A DNA stretch of 64,000 nt from CAYTXJ01 sp965613025 (GCA_965613025.1 CBFDUE010000005.1:1-64000); one strand, 5' to 3'. Numbered from the stretch's first letter, positions 51,564-60,893 are shown. Notes: generated from the letters alone by a model not told the origin. Numbers and translations are program-made.

Positions 51564-52693
51564 GGAGATGGCCCTCTAAAATACTGGATTACTTTCTTTA
51601 TGGCATCTATCTTGAAAATCCCCACTCTGGAAAGATCATTGATGGTAACAATTACAATCAAAAGCCCCAAGATCACCATACCCACCTTTTGAGCGAACTC
51701 CCTCTTTTTAATACCAATGGGTCTTCCAAGCACAAGTTCAATGATAAAGAACATGAGCAGTCCCCCATCTAAGACAGGGATTGGAAGAAGATTCAGAATA
51801 GCAAGATTTACACTGATTACTGCCATAAAGGGAAAGATATATGAAAAGCTCTTCTGTGCAAGCTGTCCTGTCATCTGTCCAATAAGTATAGGGCCCCCCA
51901 AGGTCTTTATGGATACCACTCCCTCAAATATCTTAATCAAAATTAAAAAAGTAAGATATATAAGATCACCCACCTTCAGAAATGCCAATTTAATTGCCTC
52001 AATTGGGCCAACATCAATGCTCTTATATCTTCCTGAGGCCACAATTCCTATAAGGGGCGTCTTAATTTCCTCACCAAATATGTTCTTAGACCTGGATAGT
52101 TCAGGAGTGACTTTAAAATTAAGTATCTCTCCTTCTCTTTTAACCTTTATACTTAACTCTACCTGCCCCTTTCTCTTTACTATTTCTTTAAGCTCTTCCC
52201 AGCTCTTAATAGGTATACCGTCTATCTCAAGGATGAGATCCCCCTCCTTAAGCCCTGCACGAAATGCGGGAGATCCCTCCCTTACCTTTCCTACCTCTGG
52301 AAGCATTATATTTAGACCAGAAAGGCAAAAAGAGAGATAGAATATGATATATCCCAGGAGTATATTAAAGATTGGGCCTGCAAGGACTATAATAATCCTC
52401 TTTAAGACGTGCTGACTATAAAACGCCCTGTGAATCTCATATTGAGGCACATCTTCCATCTCCTCTATCTCTTCACCCAGAAGCTTTACATAGCCCCCCA
52501 AGGGAATAGTGGATATCAGATATTCTGTCTCTCCAAACCTCTTTCCAAAAATTTTGTATCCAAATCCTAAGGAGAACTTTTCCACCTTTACATTAAATAG
52601 TTTTGCCATAAGGAAATGTCCCAATTCGTGAAAGAATATGAGTATTCCAATAACTAATATAAAAGGAAGAAAATAATATAAAAAGAAGCTCAT
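51560..52693 (-). CDS. rseP: Site-2 metalloprotease RseP
   Basis: 377 residues: HELGHFLMAK (HExxH zinc site) in the first membrane helix, one PDZ domain (about 130-210, VREGSPAFRAGLKEGD), and NLLPIPVLDGG in the last membrane region. It cuts membrane-bound anti-sigma factors in envelope stress. Separated from dxr by a palindromic repeat, which may lower read-through into rseP-coaD. Confidence 0.95.
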   Translation of the reverse strand: MSFFLYYFLPFILVIGILIFFHELGHFLMAKLFNVKVEKFSLGFGYKIFGKRFGETEYLISTIPLGGYVKLLGEEIEEMEDVPQYEIHRAFYSQHVLKRIIIVLAGPIFNILLGYIIFYLSFCLSGLNIMLPEVGKVREGSPAFRAGLKEGDLILEIDGIPIKSWEELKEIVKRKGQVELSIKVKREGEILNFKVTPELSRSKNIFGEEIKTPLIGIVASGRYKSIDVGPIEAIKLAFLKVGDLIYLTFLILIKIFEGVVSIKTLGGPILIGQMTGQLAQKSFSYIFPFMAVISVNLAILNLLPIPVLDGGLLMFFIIELVLGRPIGIKKREFAQKVGMVILGLLIVIVTINDLSRVGIFKIDAIKKVIQYFRGPSP

Positions 52694-52716
52694 TACTATC
52701 TTCTCCTAAGTCTATA

Positions 52717-52834
52717 GAGAGCTTTGCATAACCCCTTTTTACACTGGGGGTTACACCCCCAGACCCCCAAAAATTAACTTAAAATAACCCTAATTATAGT
52801 TTTTTCTGAGAGCTTTGAATTTTTCAAAGCTCTC
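52717..52834 (-). repeat. Dispersed palindromic repeat A, copy 3 (forms the end of dxr)
   Basis: 118-bp copy inside the superoperon between dxr and rseP. The terminal hairpin occupies 52808-52834 and the far end GAGAGCTTTG is at 52717-52726. The first bases in the transcribed direction code for the last two residues and TGA of dxr (stop at 52824-52826). Confidence 0.92.
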
Positions 52835-53993
52835 TCCTCAGTCTATAAATAACTTCACTTGCCTTATGTTTTGCCCATCTATCCAGCTCTATTACATCAT
52901 CAATGGTATTGATCTCTTTAACCGTATGTTCTGACATAACCGCCTCTATAACATATGGAATCTCTAAGAAGCCTATCTTATAACTTAGGAAACTTTCAAC
53001 TGCAATCTCATTTGCTCCATTCAAGACCACACACATACTGGCCCCCATCTCCAATGCGTCCATAGCAAGTCTTAGGCATCTAAATTTTTTATAATCTGGC
53101 ATCTCAAATGTAAGACTCTTTAATTGCTCAAATCTGAGGGTGGGTAGATCAAGTCTTAGATGACGTGGATAGGAGAGGGCATAAGAGATAGGGATCATCA
53201 TATTGGGAATGCCCATCTGGGCAATTATGGATCCATCCAGATACTCCACCATAGAGTGTATGATACTCTCTGGGTGTATTATCACTTCAATCTGATCGCC
53301 TTTAAATCCAAAAAGGTGTCTTGCCTCAATAATTTCAAGACCCTTGTTCATAAGGGTAGAAGAGTCTATGGTTATCTTTGGTCCCATCTTCCAGTTGGGA
53401 TGTTGAAGGGCCTGTTCAGGACTCACCCTCTTCATCTCATCAATATCCATATCCCTAAACGGCCCCCCTGAGGCAGTAAGAATAATCTTTTTGACATCTT
53501 CCCTACTATGACCAGAAAGTGCCTGAAATATGGCACTATGTTCGCTGTCAATCGGGATGATAGAAACACCATTTTCTTTTGCCAGTCTCATCACAATATG
53601 GCCTGCCATAACCAGGGTCTCTTTATTTGCAAGGGCTATATCCTTTCCATTTAAAACGGCATGATATGTGGGAATAAGACCAGCGGAGCCGCTTATGGCA
53701 GATATTACCAGATCCACCTCTTCAGCACTTACCATATTAATAAGCCCTTCAACTCCAGATAGAATCTCTATACCTGGAATATCTGATATTGCATCTTTTA
53801 GCTCTTGAACCCTATCTGTATCTATAATACATGCATATCTTGGCCTAAGAGATCTAATCTGCTCACTCAGCAGCTTAACATTCCTATTTGCACTGAGTGC
53901 CACAACCCTGTATCTTTCGGGATTTCCCTTAATTACTTTTATGGAATCCCTTCCAATGGACCCGGTTGAACCTAATATGAGGATATTCTTCAT
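52824..53993 (-). CDS. dxr: 1-deoxy-D-xylulose 5-phosphate reductoisomerase
   Basis: 389 residues: LGSTGSIGRDSIKVI (NADPH), ALANKETLVMAG, PIDSEHSAIFQAL (metal Asp/Glu), TASGGPFRD, and NEIAVESFL. Second MEP-pathway step. The last codons (Glu-Leu-stop) come from the adjoining palindromic repeat, an unusual end. It abuts the uxs-like gene (1-base overlap). Confidence 0.96.
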   Translation of the reverse strand: MKNILILGSTGSIGRDSIKVIKGNPERYRVVALSANRNVKLLSEQIRSLRPRYACIIDTDRVQELKDAISDIPGIEILSGVEGLINMVSAEEVDLVISAISGSAGLIPTYHAVLNGKDIALANKETLVMAGHIVMRLAKENGVSIIPIDSEHSAIFQALSGHSREDVKKIILTASGGPFRDMDIDEMKRVSPEQALQHPNWKMGPKITIDSSTLMNKGLEIIEARHLFGFKGDQIEVIIHPESIIHSMVEYLDGSIIAQMGIPNMMIPISYALSYPRHLRLDLPTLRFEQLKSLTFEMPDYKKFRCLRLAMDALEMGASMCVVLNGANEIAVESFLSYKIGFLEIPYVIEAVMSEHTVKEINTIDDVIELDRWAKHKASEVIYRLRREL

Positions 53994-54952
53994 TACTCCT
54001 TTAATAGCCCCTTAAAATAGTCAATTGTCCTTTTTAGACCCTCCTTTAGTGGGATCTTAGGGGACCAATTCAATATCTTTTTAGCAAGTCCTATATCAGG
54101 CCTTCTCCTCTTTGGATCATCCTTGGGGAGAGGATGAAATTCTATCTTGGACTTACTCCCGGTTATCTCAATTATTAACTTGGCAATATCAATTATCCTG
54201 GTCTCTTGAGGATTACCCAGATTAACAGGGCCTGTTATCTTATCAGGGGTGTTCATCATCCTGATCATGCCCTCCACAATATCATCTACATAGCAGAATG
54301 ACCTGGTCTGAGTTCCATCTCCATAAATGGTGATGGGTGCATTTTGAAGGGCCTGCATGATAAAATTACTTACCACCCTGCCATCATTGGGATGCATTCT
54401 GGGACCATAGGTATTGAATATCCTTACTACCTTTATACGGACACTGTTTTGCCGATGATAATCAAAAAAGAGGGTCTCTGCACATCTCTTTCCTTCATCA
54501 TAACAGGAACGGGCGCCTATGGGATTTACATTTCCCCAATAGCTCTCTTTCTGTGGGTGTTCTAAAGGGTCACCATACACTTCACTGGTTGAGGCTTGCA
54601 ATATCTTTGCCTTTACCCTCTTTGCAAGACCGAGCATATTTATGGATCCCATAATATTGGTCTTTATGGTCTTAACGGGATTATATTGATAGTGCACAGG
54701 GGAGGCAGGGCAGGCAAGGTTATAGATCTGATCCACCTCTAAGAATATGGGGTTTACAAGATCATGCCTTATGAGTTCAAAATAGGGATTATCCATGAGG
54801 TGGAAGACATTTCTCTTCTGACCTGTAAAGTAGTTGTCAAGACATATCACATAGGCACTGTCTTTTAAGAGCCTCTCACACAGATGGGATCCAATAAATC
54901 CCGCTCCTCCAGTAACCAGTATCCGATCTCTGTCATATTTAAATCTCATCAC
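53993..54952 (-). CDS. UDP-glucuronate decarboxylase-like SDR
   Basis: 319 residues of extended SDR: TGGAGFIGSHL, LDNYFTGQKRN, NLACPASPVHYQYNP, STSEVYGDP, RSCYDEGKR (catalytic Tyr-x3-Lys) and TYGPRMHPNDGRVVSNF. The PASPxHY and RSCYDEGKR motifs fit UDP-xylose synthase (UXS). It makes UDP-xylose for surface glycans. Its place between cdsA and dxr in the isoprenoid-lipid operon is unusual; overlaps cdsA by 4 bases. Confidence 0.92.
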   Translation of the reverse strand: MMRFKYDRDRILVTGGAGFIGSHLCERLLKDSAYVICLDNYFTGQKRNVFHLMDNPYFELIRHDLVNPIFLEVDQIYNLACPASPVHYQYNPVKTIKTNIMGSINMLGLAKRVKAKILQASTSEVYGDPLEHPQKESYWGNVNPIGARSCYDEGKRCAETLFFDYHRQNSVRIKVVRIFNTYGPRMHPNDGRVVSNFIMQALQNAPITIYGDGTQTRSFCYVDDIVEGMIRMMNTPDKITGPVNLGNPQETRIIDIAKLIIEITGSKSKIEFHPLPKDDPKRRRPDIGLAKKILNWSPKIPLKEGLKRTIDYFKGLLKE

Positions 54953-55761
54953 AATCTCCTCAGGGTAACTAAATAGAAAAATATATAAAAAACAGGGGAT
55001 GAAAACAACACACCATCAATCCTATCCAGTATGCCACCATGCCCAGGCAGAATACTTCCTGAATCCTTTATCCCAAAGGCCCTTTTGATAGCAGATTCCA
55101 TCAGGTCTCCCAGTTGTGCACTTATGGAAACAGATAATATCATAATGAATGCATAAATATTAAAAGGATATAGCTTAAAGATCCTGAGAAAATAAAAGGA
55201 GGTCAAGAGTGCAAGTATAATTCCTCCTATAGCGCCTTCCCATGTCTTTTTTGGACTTATCTTTGGGAAAAAAGGATGTCTTCCGAAGAAGTATCCACCA
55301 TAAAAGGCCCCTATATCGGTTGAAAATACTACAAGTAAAAAGAAGAATATCCATAAATACCCTTTAGGATATAGACGGATAAGTAAGATAAGCGAAAGGG
55401 GTATTATTAGGTAAAGGGGTGCAAAAATTATAAGTGCCGATATCTTAATATCTTCTGAAGTGGGTTTAGAGCCATAAAATACACAGGACAGAAAGGGAAT
55501 CATAATGGATATGGCAACTATAACGGGAAACAGTATCATCTCCCTTATTAATACAACTAAAAAGAGAGTCAATGTCAGAGAGACATTAAAAGACCATAAA
55601 AAGAATGTGCTTTTTATATCTGTTATTCTATTGAATTCCCTGATCCCAAGTAAACTTACTAAAGCTAAAAAAAGGGATAGAAACCACTGAGGAGCAAATC
55701 CTATCATATAGACAAGGACAGGAATAAGTAGAATGGCTGTTATCCATCGCTTAAGGTGCAT
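54949..55761 (-). CDS. cdsA: Phosphatidate cytidylyltransferase
   Basis: 270 residues, polytopic, with the CdsA signature at the C-terminus: SAQLGDLMESAIKRAFGIKD leading to LPGHGGILDRIDGV. Makes CDP-diacylglycerol used by PssA of the same operon. It lies 18 bases after uppS. Confidence 0.95.
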   Translation of the reverse strand: MHLKRWITAILLIPVLVYMIGFAPQWFLSLFLALVSLLGIREFNRITDIKSTFFLWSFNVSLTLTLFLVVLIREMILFPVIVAISIMIPFLSCVFYGSKPTSEDIKISALIIFAPLYLIIPLSLILLIRLYPKGYLWIFFFLLVVFSTDIGAFYGGYFFGRHPFFPKISPKKTWEGAIGGIILALLTSFYFLRIFKLYPFNIYAFIMILSVSISAQLGDLMESAIKRAFGIKDSGSILPGHGGILDRIDGVLFSSPVFYIFFYLVTLRRL

Positions 55762-55779
55762 TGACTCTTTTAAGATATC

Positions 55780-56505
55780 TTAAATTCCTCCAAATCTCCT
55801 CTCTCTCCTCTGATACTCTAAAATGGCCTCGATAAATTGTTCTTTTTTAAAATCGGGCCACATAATAGGGGTAATATAAAGTTCGGTGTAGGCTATCTGC
55901 CATAGCAGAAAATTGCTAACTCTCATCTCACCACTTGTCCTGATCAATAGATCTGGATCGGGTAATGAAGCTGTATATAGAAAGCCTGAAATAACCTCTA
56001 CATCTATGTCAGATGGGTCTATATCACCTGCTGCCACCCTCTTTGCAATATTACGCATGGCCTCACATATCTCCTGTCTTCCTCCATAGCTGAGGGCAAG
56101 GGTGAGGACCATATCGCTATTTTTGCTTGTTCTTTCCTTTGTCTCCTTTAAAAGCTTCTGAACATCTTGAGGAAGCCTATGGATATTTCCAATGGTATTA
56201 AATCTGATCCCATTTTCTAACATCTCTTGAAGCTCACTTTTAAGATACCTTTTTAAAAGCATCATTAATGCCTCAATCTCATATCTGGGCCTCTTCCAGT
56301 TCTCTTCTGAAAAGGCATATAGGGTCAGATATTCAATACCTATCTCTCTGGCTGTCCTGACCACCTCTTTTACTGATTCCGCACCTTTTTTATGCCCCTG
56401 GATTCTATCAAGACCCTGCCTTTTTGCCCATCTTCCATTTCCATCCATTATAATTGCCACATGGTGGGGCAACTTTGAAGGATCTATATTTTGATCTCTC
56501 CCCAT
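55780..56505 (-). CDS. uppS: Undecaprenyl diphosphate synthase
   Basis: 241 residues: HVAIIMDGNGRWAKRQGLDR (catalytic Asp), TLYAFSEENWKRP, and DLLIRTSGEMRVSNFLLWQ. cis-Prenyltransferase making the lipid carrier for peptidoglycan and O-antigen. It follows frr directly. Confidence 0.97.
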   Translation of the reverse strand: MGRDQNIDPSKLPHHVAIIMDGNGRWAKRQGLDRIQGHKKGAESVKEVVRTAREIGIEYLTLYAFSEENWKRPRYEIEALMMLLKRYLKSELQEMLENGIRFNTIGNIHRLPQDVQKLLKETKERTSKNSDMVLTLALSYGGRQEICEAMRNIAKRVAAGDIDPSDIDVEVISGFLYTASLPDPDLLIRTSGEMRVSNFLLWQIAYTELYITPIMWPDFKKEQFIEAILEYQRRERRFGGI

Positions 56506-57063
56506 TTAAAATTCCATAATCTCCTTTACCTTTTCATCCAATGCATCTTCCACCTTCTCTATATATTCATCCGTAACCTTCTGAACCTCATCCAATGCCC
56601 TGTACATATCGTCTTCTGAGATCTCTTTATTTTTCTTAAGATCTTTAAAGAAGTCATTGGTATCCCTTCTTATATTTCTTATGGCAATCTTGCTTTCCTC
56701 GGCCATCTTCTTCGCAACCTTTGCAAGCTCCTTTCTTCTCTCTTCGCTGAGCGCAGGAATGGCAATTCTTATCAATCTCCCGTCATTTTGGGGGGTAAGG
56801 CCAAGATCAGACTTTAAAATCGCCTTTTCAATATCTGCCAATATGTTCTTATCCCATGGCTTTACAACCAAGAGTCTGCTCTCAGGAACACTTATGGATG
56901 CCACCTGCTCTAAGGGCATGGTTGTCCCATAACATTCCACCTTTATTCCTTCAAGGAGTGCGGGCGTTGCTCTCCCTGTTCTAAGCTTCATAAATTCCTT
57001 TTTGAGATTGGATATGGTCTTATCCATCCTGCCCTTCATATCAGCTATTATCTCATCTCTCAT
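56506..57063 (-). CDS. frr: Ribosome recycling factor
   Basis: 185 residues with the three-helix/beta layout: LRTGRATPALLEGIKVECYG, SRLLVVKPWDK, GLTPQNDGRLIRI and IRRDTNDFFKDLKK. Splits post-termination ribosomes with EF-G. Two bases after pyrH. Confidence 0.97.
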   Translation of the reverse strand: MRDEIIADMKGRMDKTISNLKKEFMKLRTGRATPALLEGIKVECYGTTMPLEQVASISVPESRLLVVKPWDKNILADIEKAILKSDLGLTPQNDGRLIRIAIPALSEERRKELAKVAKKMAEESKIAIRNIRRDTNDFFKDLKKNKEISEDDMYRALDEVQKVTDEYIEKVEDALDEKVKEIMEF

Positions 57064-57065
57064 GG

Positions 57066-57791
57066 CTAAACCTCGCTCCTTATAGTGGTTCCTATATCCA
57101 TTCCAAGTATTACCTTTTTTAGATTTCCCTTCTCTTTTATGTTAAATACTATTATAGGAAGATTGCCTGCCTTTGCAAGGATCACTGCTGTAAGATCCAT
57201 AACCTTTAATTCCTTTTCAATGACTTCCCTGAAGCCTATTTGGCCATACATCTTGGAGTCAGAGATCTTTTCAGGATCAGAATCATATACCCCTTCAACT
57301 TTTGTTCCCTTAAGCAATACCTCTGCCTTTATCTCTCTGGCTCTAAGGGCTGCAGCAGTATCAGTGCTAAAAAATGGGCTTCCTGTCCCACCTGCAAAGA
57401 TAAGCACCTTTCCTTTGTTTAGATATTCAATGGCATTCCTTGCAGAATAGTCTTCGCATATACCACTGATACCCACAGGACTCATAACTATGCAATCCGC
57501 CCCCAGCCTTGAAATCCCTTCACAAAGGGCCAATGCATTAATGATGGTGGCAAGCATTCCCATCTGATCGGCAACTACCTCTTCAATACCATACCTTTCC
57601 CTTTCAGATCCCCTAAATATATTCCCCCCGCCAATTACCACTCCCACTTTAACACCCATCCTGTTTATCTCATATATCTCTTCTGATATTCTCTGCAATA
57701 CAGCCGGATCAATACCATAAGAGGAATCTCCACTTAATACCTCACCACTTATCTTAATCAATACATTCCTGTATATTGGCCTGTCTGCCAT
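57066..57791 (-). CDS. pyrH: UMP kinase
   Basis: 241 residues, amino-acid kinase fold: LIKISGEVLSG, VVIGGGNIFRG, FAGGTGSPFFSTDTAAALRA, and LLKGTKVEGVYDSDP. Phosphorylates UMP to UDP. It lies 24 bases after tsf. Confidence 0.97.
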   Translation of the reverse strand: MADRPIYRNVLIKISGEVLSGDSSYGIDPAVLQRISEEIYEINRMGVKVGVVIGGGNIFRGSERERYGIEEVVADQMGMLATIINALALCEGISRLGADCIVMSPVGISGICEDYSARNAIEYLNKGKVLIFAGGTGSPFFSTDTAAALRAREIKAEVLLKGTKVEGVYDSDPEKISDSKMYGQIGFREVIEKELKVMDLTAVILAKAGNLPIIVFNIKEKGNLKKVILGMDIGTTIRSEV

Positions 57792-57815
57792 ATCTACAAG
57801 TTCTTAATTGGATTT

Positions 57816-58415
57816 TTAGGCTTCTTCACCTAATTGATAACGAGTAAATCGTTTAATTACGATCTTTTCTCCTGTCTTTGCCATCAATTCATTTAATAGA
57901 TCCCTTACAGTGATATCAGGATCTTTAATAAATGGCTGCTCAAGCAGACACACCTCTTGATAGAACTTTTTCATCCTGCCCTCTACAATCTTTTCAATAA
58001 TATGTTCGGGTTTACCGGATGCCCTTGCCTGAGCCATATATATCTCCTTTTCCTTTAAAACCACCTCCTCAGGAAGGGTCTCTATGTCAATGGAAAGGGG
58101 ATTGGTGGCGGCTATCTGCATGGCAATATCCTTTGTAAACTGGGTAAATTCAGGGGTCTTGCCTGTAAAATCTGTTTCACAGTTTACTTCCACCAGCACC
58201 CCGATCTTCCCACCTGCATGCACATAGGATTGGATCTGACCTTCAGAAGCAACCCTATGTCCCCTCTTTTGAGCAGTTGCAATTCCCTTTCTCCTTAAAA
58301 GCTCCACGGCCTTATCTAAATCACCACCAGTCTCTTTTAAGGCCTTTTTGCAGTCCATAATTCCCACACCTGTCTTTTCCCTTAATTGCTTAATAAGTCC
58401 TGTAGAAATATCCAA
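57816..58415 (-). CDS. tsf: Elongation factor Ts (short form)
   Basis: 199 residues: LREKTGVGIMDCKKALKETG, UBA-like helices, EVNCETDFTGKTPEF, and KDPDITVRDLL. It is shorter than E. coli EF-Ts (283), matching the compact form with one core subdomain reduced, common in many bacteria. GDP/GTP exchange on EF-Tu. Two bases after rpsB. Confidence 0.96.
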   Translation of the reverse strand: MDISTGLIKQLREKTGVGIMDCKKALKETGGDLDKAVELLRRKGIATAQKRGHRVASEGQIQSYVHAGGKIGVLVEVNCETDFTGKTPEFTQFTKDIAMQIAATNPLSIDIETLPEEVVLKEKEIYMAQARASGKPEHIIEKIVEGRMKKFYQEVCLLEQPFIKDPDITVRDLLNELMAKTGEKIVIKRFTRYQLGEEA

Positions 58416-58417
58416 TC

Positions 58418-59263
58418 TTATCCCTCCTTTATAGAATCTTGCGAGACCTTACTTTCAGATCTCTTGGAGATAACTATTACCTCTGGCCCTCTCTCCTCTT
58501 CTTCGGCTCTTTCCTCTTCAGAGACCTTTTCAGCAGTTATTACCTCTTTTTCCTCTTCTGCTCTTAATCTCTCCTCTGCTATACTATGGCCTTCAATACA
58601 GGCATCAGCAATCTTTGAACAGATCAGCCTTATTGCCCTTATTGCGTCATCATTTCCAGGGATGATATAATCAATAAGATCCGGATCGCAATTGGTATCT
58701 GCTATAGCAACAATAGGGATTTCAAGCTTCCTTGCCTCTCTCACTGCTATATATTCTTTGTTTGGATCCACTATAAATACAGCACCTGGAAGTTCATCCA
58801 TGTCTCTTATTCCACCAAGGTTTTTCTGAAGCTTGTTAAGCTTCTTTTCAAACTTCATTATCTCTTTTTTAGAATATCTGTTTATAGAGCCATCCTTTTT
58901 CATATTTTCAAGCTCTTTCAGAGTAGTAATGCTCTTTCTTATGGTCTCAAAATTGGTGAGTGTGCCTCCCAACCATCGGTTTGCTACATAAAACATGCCA
59001 CAGCGTTCGCTTTCCTCTACAATGGCATCTTTTGCCTGATTCTTAGTTCCCACAAACAATACCGAATATCCATCTGCCACTGTCTTTAAAATAAAGTCAT
59101 ATGCAACTGCAAGCAGCTTAATTGTCTGTTGAAGATCTATTATATGGATACCATTACGAGAACCAAATATGTATGGCTTCATCTTGGGATTCCAACGCCT
59201 TGTCTGATGCCCAAAATGAACACCTGCCTCAAGTAGATCCTTCATGGTAATACTAAGTGGCAT
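58418..59263 (-). CDS. rpsB: 30S ribosomal protein S2
   Basis: 281 residues: LLEAGVHFGHQTRRWNPKMK, DLQQT, RWLGGTLTNF, AVFIVDP and ADTNCDPDLIDYIIPGNDDA. A C-terminal tail of about 40 residues rich in Glu is longer than in E. coli (241). AGAGGAGGAG precedes the ATG. First gene of the superoperon. Confidence 0.97.
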   Translation of the reverse strand: MPLSITMKDLLEAGVHFGHQTRRWNPKMKPYIFGSRNGIHIIDLQQTIKLLAVAYDFILKTVADGYSVLFVGTKNQAKDAIVEESERCGMFYVANRWLGGTLTNFETIRKSITTLKELENMKKDGSINRYSKKEIMKFEKKLNKLQKNLGGIRDMDELPGAVFIVDPNKEYIAVREARKLEIPIVAIADTNCDPDLIDYIIPGNDDAIRAIRLICSKIADACIEGHSIAEERLRAEEEKEVITAEKVSEEERAEEEERGPEVIVISKRSESKVSQDSIKEG

Positions 59264-59306
59264 ATACTCCTCCTCTCAACTGTTTAGATATAATATAAAA
59301 TCTACT

Positions 59307-59335
59307 TCTATAATATCAAAAAATGACTATATCAA
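59307..59335 (-). promoter_or_regulatory. Candidate promoter of the rpsB superoperon
   Basis: On the minus strand TTGATA (59335-59330), 17 bases, TATAGA (59312-59307), about 45 bases before rpsB. An overlapping alternative -35/-10 pair lies slightly downstream. Assigned by match only. Confidence 0.4.
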
Positions 59336-59453
59336 GGGAAATTTTTTACAGTGTCTAATTTGAACTCTTTGGTGAAAATTAGATTGAAAAGTTATCATAT
59401 AAAATGTAAGATTAAAATAATAATAGGAAATTTCAATGGATCTCCATAAAAGA

Positions 59454-59734
59454 GAGAGCTTTGAATTTTTCAAAGCTCTCAGAAAGAAGCTGTAAATGGA
59501 ATTTGTCATTGCGAAGCAATCTGAGAATGGTTCGGGGTTCGGGGGGTAGAAGGGGGATGAGATTGCTTCAGCTCCTTCAGAGCTTCGCAATGACCCATTA
59601 CACCGTCATTGCGAGGAGCATTAGCGACGAAGCAATCTCATCCATCAGCCTATGATTATAAGATTGCCACGCTCACTTCGTTCGCTCGCAATGACAGGGG
59701 TCGCAGTGTAAAAAGGGGTTATGCAAAGCTCTCA
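59454..59734 (+). repeat. Dispersed repeat A, copy 4, interrupted by repeat B
   Basis: The left half of repeat A (hairpin 59454-59480 and AGAAAGAAGCTGTAA) and its right end (AGTGTAAAAAGGGGTTATG plus CAAAGCTCTC, about 59706-59734) are kept. The middle is replaced by about 200 bp of repeat B (59497-59698), with several CATTGCGA and GCAATCT palindromes. The right end supplies the ATG and first codons of the dGTPase-like gene. Explains the gene-free stretch 59264-59720. Confidence 0.88.
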
Positions 59735-60893
59735 AGGAAGGCTAAAGGCTCTTCGGGATGAATTAAACAGGGAAGAGGAACATAGACTGTCTCCCTGGGC
59801 CACTTTCAGCAGACAGGCTATAAGAAGGAGAAAGGAAAAGGAACTGGAAGAGGGCCACAGGCAGAACTTTTCAATTGATACAGACAGAATCCTCCATTCC
59901 TTAGCATACTCCCGTTATATTGATAAGACTCAGGTATTTTATCTTATAAAGAATGATCACATAACCCATAGGGTCTTACATGTGCAATTAGTCTCCAAAA
60001 TTGCCCGCACCATAGGAAGGCTTTTAAGGCTTAATGAAGACCTTATTGAAGCAATATCTTTAGGGCATGATATAGGCCATGCACCCTTTGGCCATGATGG
60101 AGAGAAATTTCTATCTGATATCTCTATTCAATATGGTATAGGCCCGTTTTTACACAATGTCCAAGGAGTCAGATTCTTAGAGAAGATTGAAAGAAAAGGA
60201 AGGGGATGGAATCTTACTTTACAGGTCTTAGATGGGATACTTTCTCATAATGGTGAAATTCATATGCAGAGACTGGATCCATTTAGAAAAAAGGATTTTA
60301 ATAGATTTGATAGAGAGATGATTCAAAAGATAAAAGATCCTAAGCTGGATACAATACCCATGACCTTGGAAGGATGTGTAGTCAGGATGGCAGATACCAT
60401 AAGCTATATTGGAAGGGATGTAGAAGATGCCATAAGGTTGGGAATTATCAAAAGGGAGGAGCTGCCCAAGGAATGTGTTAAGGTTCTGGGAAATACCAAT
60501 GGGAGCATTGTGTATAGATTGGTTGAAGATATAGTAGCACATAGCCTGGAGAGGCCCTACATATCGTTTAGCACGGAAGTGGCAGAGGCCCTGAGAAAAC
60601 TTAAATCCTTCAACTACAGATACATATATACTAATAAAAAGGTAAAGAGTCAGCAGGAAAAGATAAGGCTTATGTTTGAGCTGCTTTTTGAAAGATATCT
60701 AAAAGATCTAAAAGAGGGCAATGAGGACTCAGATATATTTAAGGAATACTTAAAGGACATGTCAGAGGGCTATCTGAGTGAGAATAGTCCCGAAGAGATT
60801 GTAAGGGACTTCATATCAGGTATGACTGATGAGTATTTCCTCTCTCAGTGCAAAAAGTTATTTCTACCTGAGATAAGATTTATGAGAATTTAA
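59721..60893 (+). CDS. dGTPase-like HD phosphohydrolase
   Basis: 390 residues: EHRLSPWATFS, RILHSLAYSRYIDKTQVF, HRVLHVQLVSKIARTIGR, the HD motif SLGHDIGHAPFGHDGE, and a late MADTISYIGRDVEDA Asp. It matches the deoxyguanosinetriphosphatase-like family, which hydrolyses dNTPs to nucleosides. The only usable start, ATG 59721, lies inside the right end of a palindromic repeat (Met-Gln-Ser-Ser are repeat-coded), with AAAAGGGG just upstream also repeat-derived. Downstream is the livG operon. Confidence 0.9.
   Translation: MQSSQGRLKALRDELNREEEHRLSPWATFSRQAIRRRKEKELEEGHRQNFSIDTDRILHSLAYSRYIDKTQVFYLIKNDHITHRVLHVQLVSKIARTIGRLLRLNEDLIEAISLGHDIGHAPFGHDGEKFLSDISIQYGIGPFLHNVQGVRFLEKIERKGRGWNLTLQVLDGILSHNGEIHMQRLDPFRKKDFNRFDREMIQKIKDPKLDTIPMTLEGCVVRMADTISYIGRDVEDAIRLGIIKREELPKECVKVLGNTNGSIVYRLVEDIVAHSLERPYISFSTEVAEALRKLKSFNYRYIYTNKKVKSQQEKIRLMFELLFERYLKDLKEGNEDSDIFKEYLKDMSEGYLSENSPEEIVRDFISGMTDEYFLSQCKKLFLPEIRFMRI

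Noticed and set aside
51717..52340. 207-residue open frame antisense to rseP
   Set aside because: Shadow of the rseP frame; Ser/Ile/Pro-rich translation without recognisable domains.
59497..59698. Repeated CATTGCGA/GCAATCT units considered as a CRISPR array
   Set aside because: Units are palindromic, irregularly spaced and in both orientations, with no uniform spacers and no cas genes.
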